Below are positions 61,464-64,000 of a stretch of 64,000 nt of DNA, piece after piece. Made by a program: the position numbers and the translations under genes. Origin of the DNA: JAGMCF01 sp964398885 (GTDB lineage Bacteria > Cloacimonadota > Cloacimonadia > JGIOTU-2); the NCBI GenBank assembly GCA_964398885.1, contig CAYNOU010000004.1, forward strand, positions 1 through 64,000. The letters are read 5' to 3'. The first letter of the stretch is position 1. Every line of letters begins with the position of its first letter. The notes under the pieces were generated by a model. It saw nothing but the letters and a program-made list of their open reading frames with translations, did no database searches and was not told where the DNA came from.

Positions 61464-62765
61464 CTATGGCGCCCAGACAAGAACCCTACTTTCTTTTTGA
61501 ACTGGCTCTAAACTAATAATATAAGAATTTCTAATCCTATCAGCAACCCTCTCCCCTTCTTCATTATTATAAAAAAGTTCTCCAAGAACTTCATTCTTTT
61601 GAACAAAATCACCAATTTTTTTGTATAATTTAAGCCCTGCGGTATAATCAATTTTATCAGAAATTTTCCTTCTGCCTGCACCTACATCAATCAATGCCCA
61701 GCCTATTTCTCTGCTGTTAATATCTTTAACATACCCTTCTTTTTCTGCAATAATTGGAAGAACATATTTTGCTTTTCCTAAGATTGAATAGTCATTAACA
61801 ATACCTGGATTACCACCTTGTAATTCTATGAATTTAGCAAATCTTTGTAATGCTTTCCCAGATTTTATTGTTTGCATTATCATTTCTTCAGCTTGATTCT
61901 TAGTCTTAACAATTTTACCTATAAGCAACATTTCAGTAAGTAAGGCAAATGTAACTTCTTTCAAATCCTCTTTATAATTTCCTTTTAGAAAATCAATACA
62001 TTCAATTATCTCAACGCTATTTCCAACACAAGAGCCCAAAGGTGAATCCATATTAGTAAATAAAATTATTACCTTTTTACCAAATTTTGCACCTATCTTA
62101 CTAAACGATTCAGCCAAATTTTTTGCAGTATCCAAATCTTTGGCAAATGCCCCTTCTCCAACTTTAAGGTCAATAACCAAACCATCAATTCCAGAAGCAA
62201 TCTTTTTACTCATAATGCTCGCAGTCATAAGTGGAATGCTTTCAACTGTTCCAGTTACATCACGCAGAGCATAGATTCTTCTATCTGCAGGAACAATCTC
62301 TTTGGATTGACTAATGATTGCAAAACGGTTTTGCAAAACCAATTCCTTGAATCTTTTCAAAGGTATTTGAGTTTGAAATCCGGGTATTGATTCAAGTTTA
62401 TCAAGAGTTCCTCCTGTATGCCCTAAACCTTTTCCAGAAATCATTGGTACGAAAAGACCACATTCTGCTGCAATGGGTGCCAAAACTATTGAAACTTTAT
62501 CTCCAACCCCACCTGTGCTATGTTTATCAATAAATCTGCCATTTTTATTCGCAAATTTTATTACTTCACCTGAAGAAATGTATTCTTGCGTTAACCAGTA
62601 AGTTTCATCAAAATCCATACCTTTAAGAAGAATTGCCATAAGCATTGCAGACATCTGATATTCAGAGATATTATCTCTTAGATATTCAGTTAAGAAAAAA
62701 TGGATTTCTTCTTTACTTAACTTTTTACCATCTCTTTTTTTGATAATTAATTCAGTAGGATTCAT
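61464..62765 (-). CDS. Pyrimidine-nucleoside (thymidine) phosphorylase
   Basis: 433 residues. Signature KHSTGGVGDKVSIVLAPIAAECGLFVPMISGKGLGHTGGTLDKLESIPGF (about 81-130) with the phosphate-binding region, then YALRDVTGTVESIPLMTASIMSKKIASGIDGLVIDLKVGEGAF. The C-terminal domain (VQKNEVLGELFYNN) is present. It splits pyrimidine nucleosides for salvage. The last residues (SRVLVWAP) and the stop are encoded by a GTCTGGGCGCC repeat piece, so the original end may have been replaced. Confidence 0.94.
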   Translation of the reverse strand: MNPTELIIKKRDGKKLSKEEIHFFLTEYLRDNISEYQMSAMLMAILLKGMDFDETYWLTQEYISSGEVIKFANKNGRFIDKHSTGGVGDKVSIVLAPIAAECGLFVPMISGKGLGHTGGTLDKLESIPGFQTQIPLKRFKELVLQNRFAIISQSKEIVPADRRIYALRDVTGTVESIPLMTASIMSKKIASGIDGLVIDLKVGEGAFAKDLDTAKNLAESFSKIGAKFGKKVIILFTNMDSPLGSCVGNSVEIIECIDFLKGNYKEDLKEVTFALLTEMLLIGKIVKTKNQAEEMIMQTIKSGKALQRFAKFIELQGGNPGIVNDYSILGKAKYVLPIIAEKEGYVKDINSREIGWALIDVGAGRRKISDKIDYTAGLKLYKKIGDFVQKNEVLGELFYNNEEGERVADRIRNSYIISLEPVQKESRVLVWAP

Positions 62766-62789
62766 TATTAAAACTTTCTCGGTCTCGGC

Positions 62790-62877
62790 CAGTCTTGGCT
62801 CCCGATGTATCGCCCGTCTGGGCGCCGAGCCTGAGGAGACAGGCGTCCAGCCCGTCTAGTCGCCGAGACTGAACGGA
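62790..62877. repeat. Compound palindrome cluster upstream of the phosphorylase gene
   Basis: Contains CTCGG/CCGAG arms, CCCGATGTATCGCCCG, GTCTGGGCGCC and its inverse piece GGCGTCCAGCCC, and a final CGCCGAGACTGAACGG. It is the densest mix of the repeat cores in the window. Confidence 0.7.
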
Positions 62878-62909
62878 AAGATTTGCGAAATCTTGAAAGT
62901 TTATCTCCT

Positions 62910-63497
62910 CTAATCAGTTATGGCAAACTCCACAACATCATTATTATATAGAATTTTAAAGAAGGAACCTTTTTTGTATTCCAATTTTTCAAAAAAGATA
63001 TAACCGCTTTCTTGAGCTTGTGACCTTATATTTCTAAATTGAAATGCTTTGAGTTTTATATTACGCATTCCTTCAAGCCGACTTGCATATTCTTCTTTCA
63101 ATTCTTCTTTATCTTTTGAATCAAAATTTAACAAATAATTCATATCATAGTATTGGTCATTTCCATACATAATCTTAACAACTTCATCGTTATCAAATAA
63201 ATTATACTGTTCACCTTTTTCATCAAGCAGGACAAATGAATTTTTATTTATTGGCATTGTTTCTCTGGTTTTATTTCTAAATATCAGATAAAAAACAGTG
63301 AAATAATTTTCAAGATTTTGCGGTGAATCGTTCCAACTTTGCGGTTGAATTGCAATATCATATTCTTTCTTATTTATTAAAGCAAAATCTTCTTTGATTT
63401 TAACATTTTTGGATTTGATAGGGACAATTTTGGTGGCACAAGCAGATACCAGAACTATGAGTAATGCTAATCCAGTTTTTTTGATTATATTATTCAT
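62910..63497 (-). CDS. Lipoprotein of unknown function
   Basis: 195 residues from ATG 63497, which gives the signal MNNIIKKTGLALLIVLVSAC with a lipobox; seven codons upstream belong to an extended frame. Further residues: FALINKKEYDIAIQPQSWNDS, YFTVFYLIFRNKTRETMPINKNSFVLLDEKGEQYNLF (a strand pair describing a typical lipoprotein DUF of FCB genomes), and a final AFQFRNIRSQAQESGYIFFEKLEYKKGSFFKI. It is a likely distant relative of the lipoprotein at 60407. Confidence 0.65.
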   Translation of the reverse strand: MNNIIKKTGLALLIVLVSACATKIVPIKSKNVKIKEDFALINKKEYDIAIQPQSWNDSPQNLENYFTVFYLIFRNKTRETMPINKNSFVLLDEKGEQYNLFDNDEVVKIMYGNDQYYDMNYLLNFDSKDKEELKEEYASRLEGMRNIKLKAFQFRNIRSQAQESGYIFFEKLEYKKGSFFKILYNNDVVEFAITD

Positions 63498-63623
63498 AAT
63501 AGACTCTTTTCGTAACAAGGTAATAACGCTTCAGGCTACGGCGCCTCTGTCTCGGCTTGGTACATTTAGGTTTCCGGATAAATGGGATGACTTGCCGAGC
63601 CAAGACGGGCAGACGAGTTGCTG

Positions 63624-63708
63624 TCATAAATAGTCATATAACAATATTTGACGCTCTGAAGGAGCATTTGACGATTCGCCAATTGGCGAATCATTTGACT
63701 ATTTATGA
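63624..63708. mobile_element. 85-bp element with 13-bp terminal inverted repeats overlapping the gyrA stop
   Basis: TCATAAATAGTCA (63624-63636) and TGACTATTTATGA (63696-63708) are exact inverted copies. Inside is a perfect 20-bp palindrome GATTCGCCAATTGGCGAATC (63673-63692). The right end supplies the gyrA stop codon. The flank 63519-63623 carries a CTCGGCTTGG/CCGAGCCAAGACGGGCAG repeat like that at 21004. Confidence 0.8.
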
Positions 63709-64000
63709 TTCCGCCATAGTTTCATTTTCATCGGACTCTACTGATATTTCACTCTCATCAACCTCTTCATGTTCAAGCAAAGTAATATCAGTTGCTTTAT
63801 CTCCTTCGTTTAATCTTATTAAACGCATACCTTGAGTATTACGACTGATTACTGAGATTTTCTCAATATGCTGTCTAATCACCTTTCCAGAATTTGTAAT
63901 AATTATCAAATCGTCATCATCAATGACTTCATTTATCTTTACCAAACACCCGTTTCTTTCAGTTGTTTTGATTGTAATAACACCCATACTTCCTCTTTTA
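63703..64000 (-). CDS. gyrA: DNA gyrase subunit A, C-terminal fragment
   Basis: The frame is open to the window end (KRGSMGVITIKTTERNGCLV), so the gene continues beyond. VDDDDLIIITNSGKVIRQHIEKISVISRNTQGMRLIRLNEGDKATDITL-like text is the last blade of the GyrA C-terminal beta-propeller (pattern R-N-T-Q-G-x-R-L-I-x-L). An acidic tail (EHEEVDESEISVESDENETMAES) is common. The final residues AES and the stop are formed by the adjacent mobile element. Confidence 0.93.
   Translation of the reverse strand, partial: KRGSMGVITIKTTERNGCLVKINEVIDDDDLIIITNSGKVIRQHIEKISVISRNTQGMRLIRLNEGDKATDITLLEHEEVDESEISVESDENETMAES

Overview
The window is AT-rich bacterial DNA with short intergenic gaps. Several traits point to the FCB superphylum, and a Cloacimonadota-like lineage is my best guess (inference from gene content, no search was run). 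These traits are a PorV/UPF0164-type outer-membrane protein, large exported proteins with FlgD-like C-terminal sorting domains, lamin-tail lipoproteins, many Spy/TonB/porin-type envelope genes, and a classical rpmF-plsX-fabH-fabD-fabG-acpP-fabF-rnc cluster.

Layout. 1-8.2 kb: two large secreted proteins with sorting domains, a PorV-like protein, the tmRNA gene ssrA and a small GIY-YIG nuclease. 8.3-9.7 kb: an envelope-stress type operon (Spy-like lipoprotein, ECF sigma factor, small membrane protein that may be the anti-sigma). 9.7-13.4 kb: an IS1380-type transposase remnant, a DUF6515-like surface protein and a TonB-ExbB-ExbD set. 13.5-19.4 kb: a lipoprotein followed by a complete MacA-MacB-TolC type efflux operon. 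A promoter-like motif (GGAACC, 15-16 nt, GGTCTAA) is shared between the sigma-factor operon and the efflux operon, so the pump looks like part of the ECF regulon. 19.5-30.8 kb: tRNA-Thr, then a long operon-like run joining an ArsR regulator, a CYTH-like protein, a broken Mth938-domain gene, exopolyphosphatase, a DUF47/PhoU-like protein, a PiT phosphate transporter, a TctC-TctB fusion, TctA, an OprO/P-type porin and two lamin-tail lipoproteins. 30.9-33.3 kb: two insertion-sequence remnants, one with a frameshift in an A7 run and one heavily decayed. 33.5-42.7 kb: a second tRNA-Thr, a DUF4175-like coiled-coil membrane protein, a TPR protein, YicC, a small membrane protein, RNase R and a DUF2007 protein. 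42.7-50.7 kb, minus strand: CMD/AhpD-like protein, gamma-carbonic anhydrase, a type ISP restriction-modification protein, a flavin reductase, a vWA membrane protein and RNase III. 50.8-58.8 kb, minus: the fatty-acid cluster, interrupted between fabD and fabG by a decayed restriction-modification cassette. 59-64 kb, minus: lipoproteins, a pyrimidine nucleoside phosphorylase and the 3' end of gyrA.

The most striking signal is a set of short GC-rich palindromes (cores such as CCCGATATATCGGG, GTCTGGGCGCC, CCGTTAGAT/ATCTAACGG, and a CACAAAG/CTTTGTG family). They sit not only between genes but inside reading frames. I see in-frame insertions in the PorV-like protein, the sorting domain of the 1.4-kaa secreted protein, the DUF4175-like protein, RNase R and FabD. 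They also interrupt the Mth938-domain gene and an IS1182-type transposase, and they supply the stop codons of gyrA and the CMD gene. Larger composite versions with perfect terminal inverted repeats or flanking direct repeats (29.2 kb, 14.6 kb, 63.6 kb) look like non-autonomous mobile elements. This resembles the protein-coding palindromic elements known from Rickettsia, but with different sequences.
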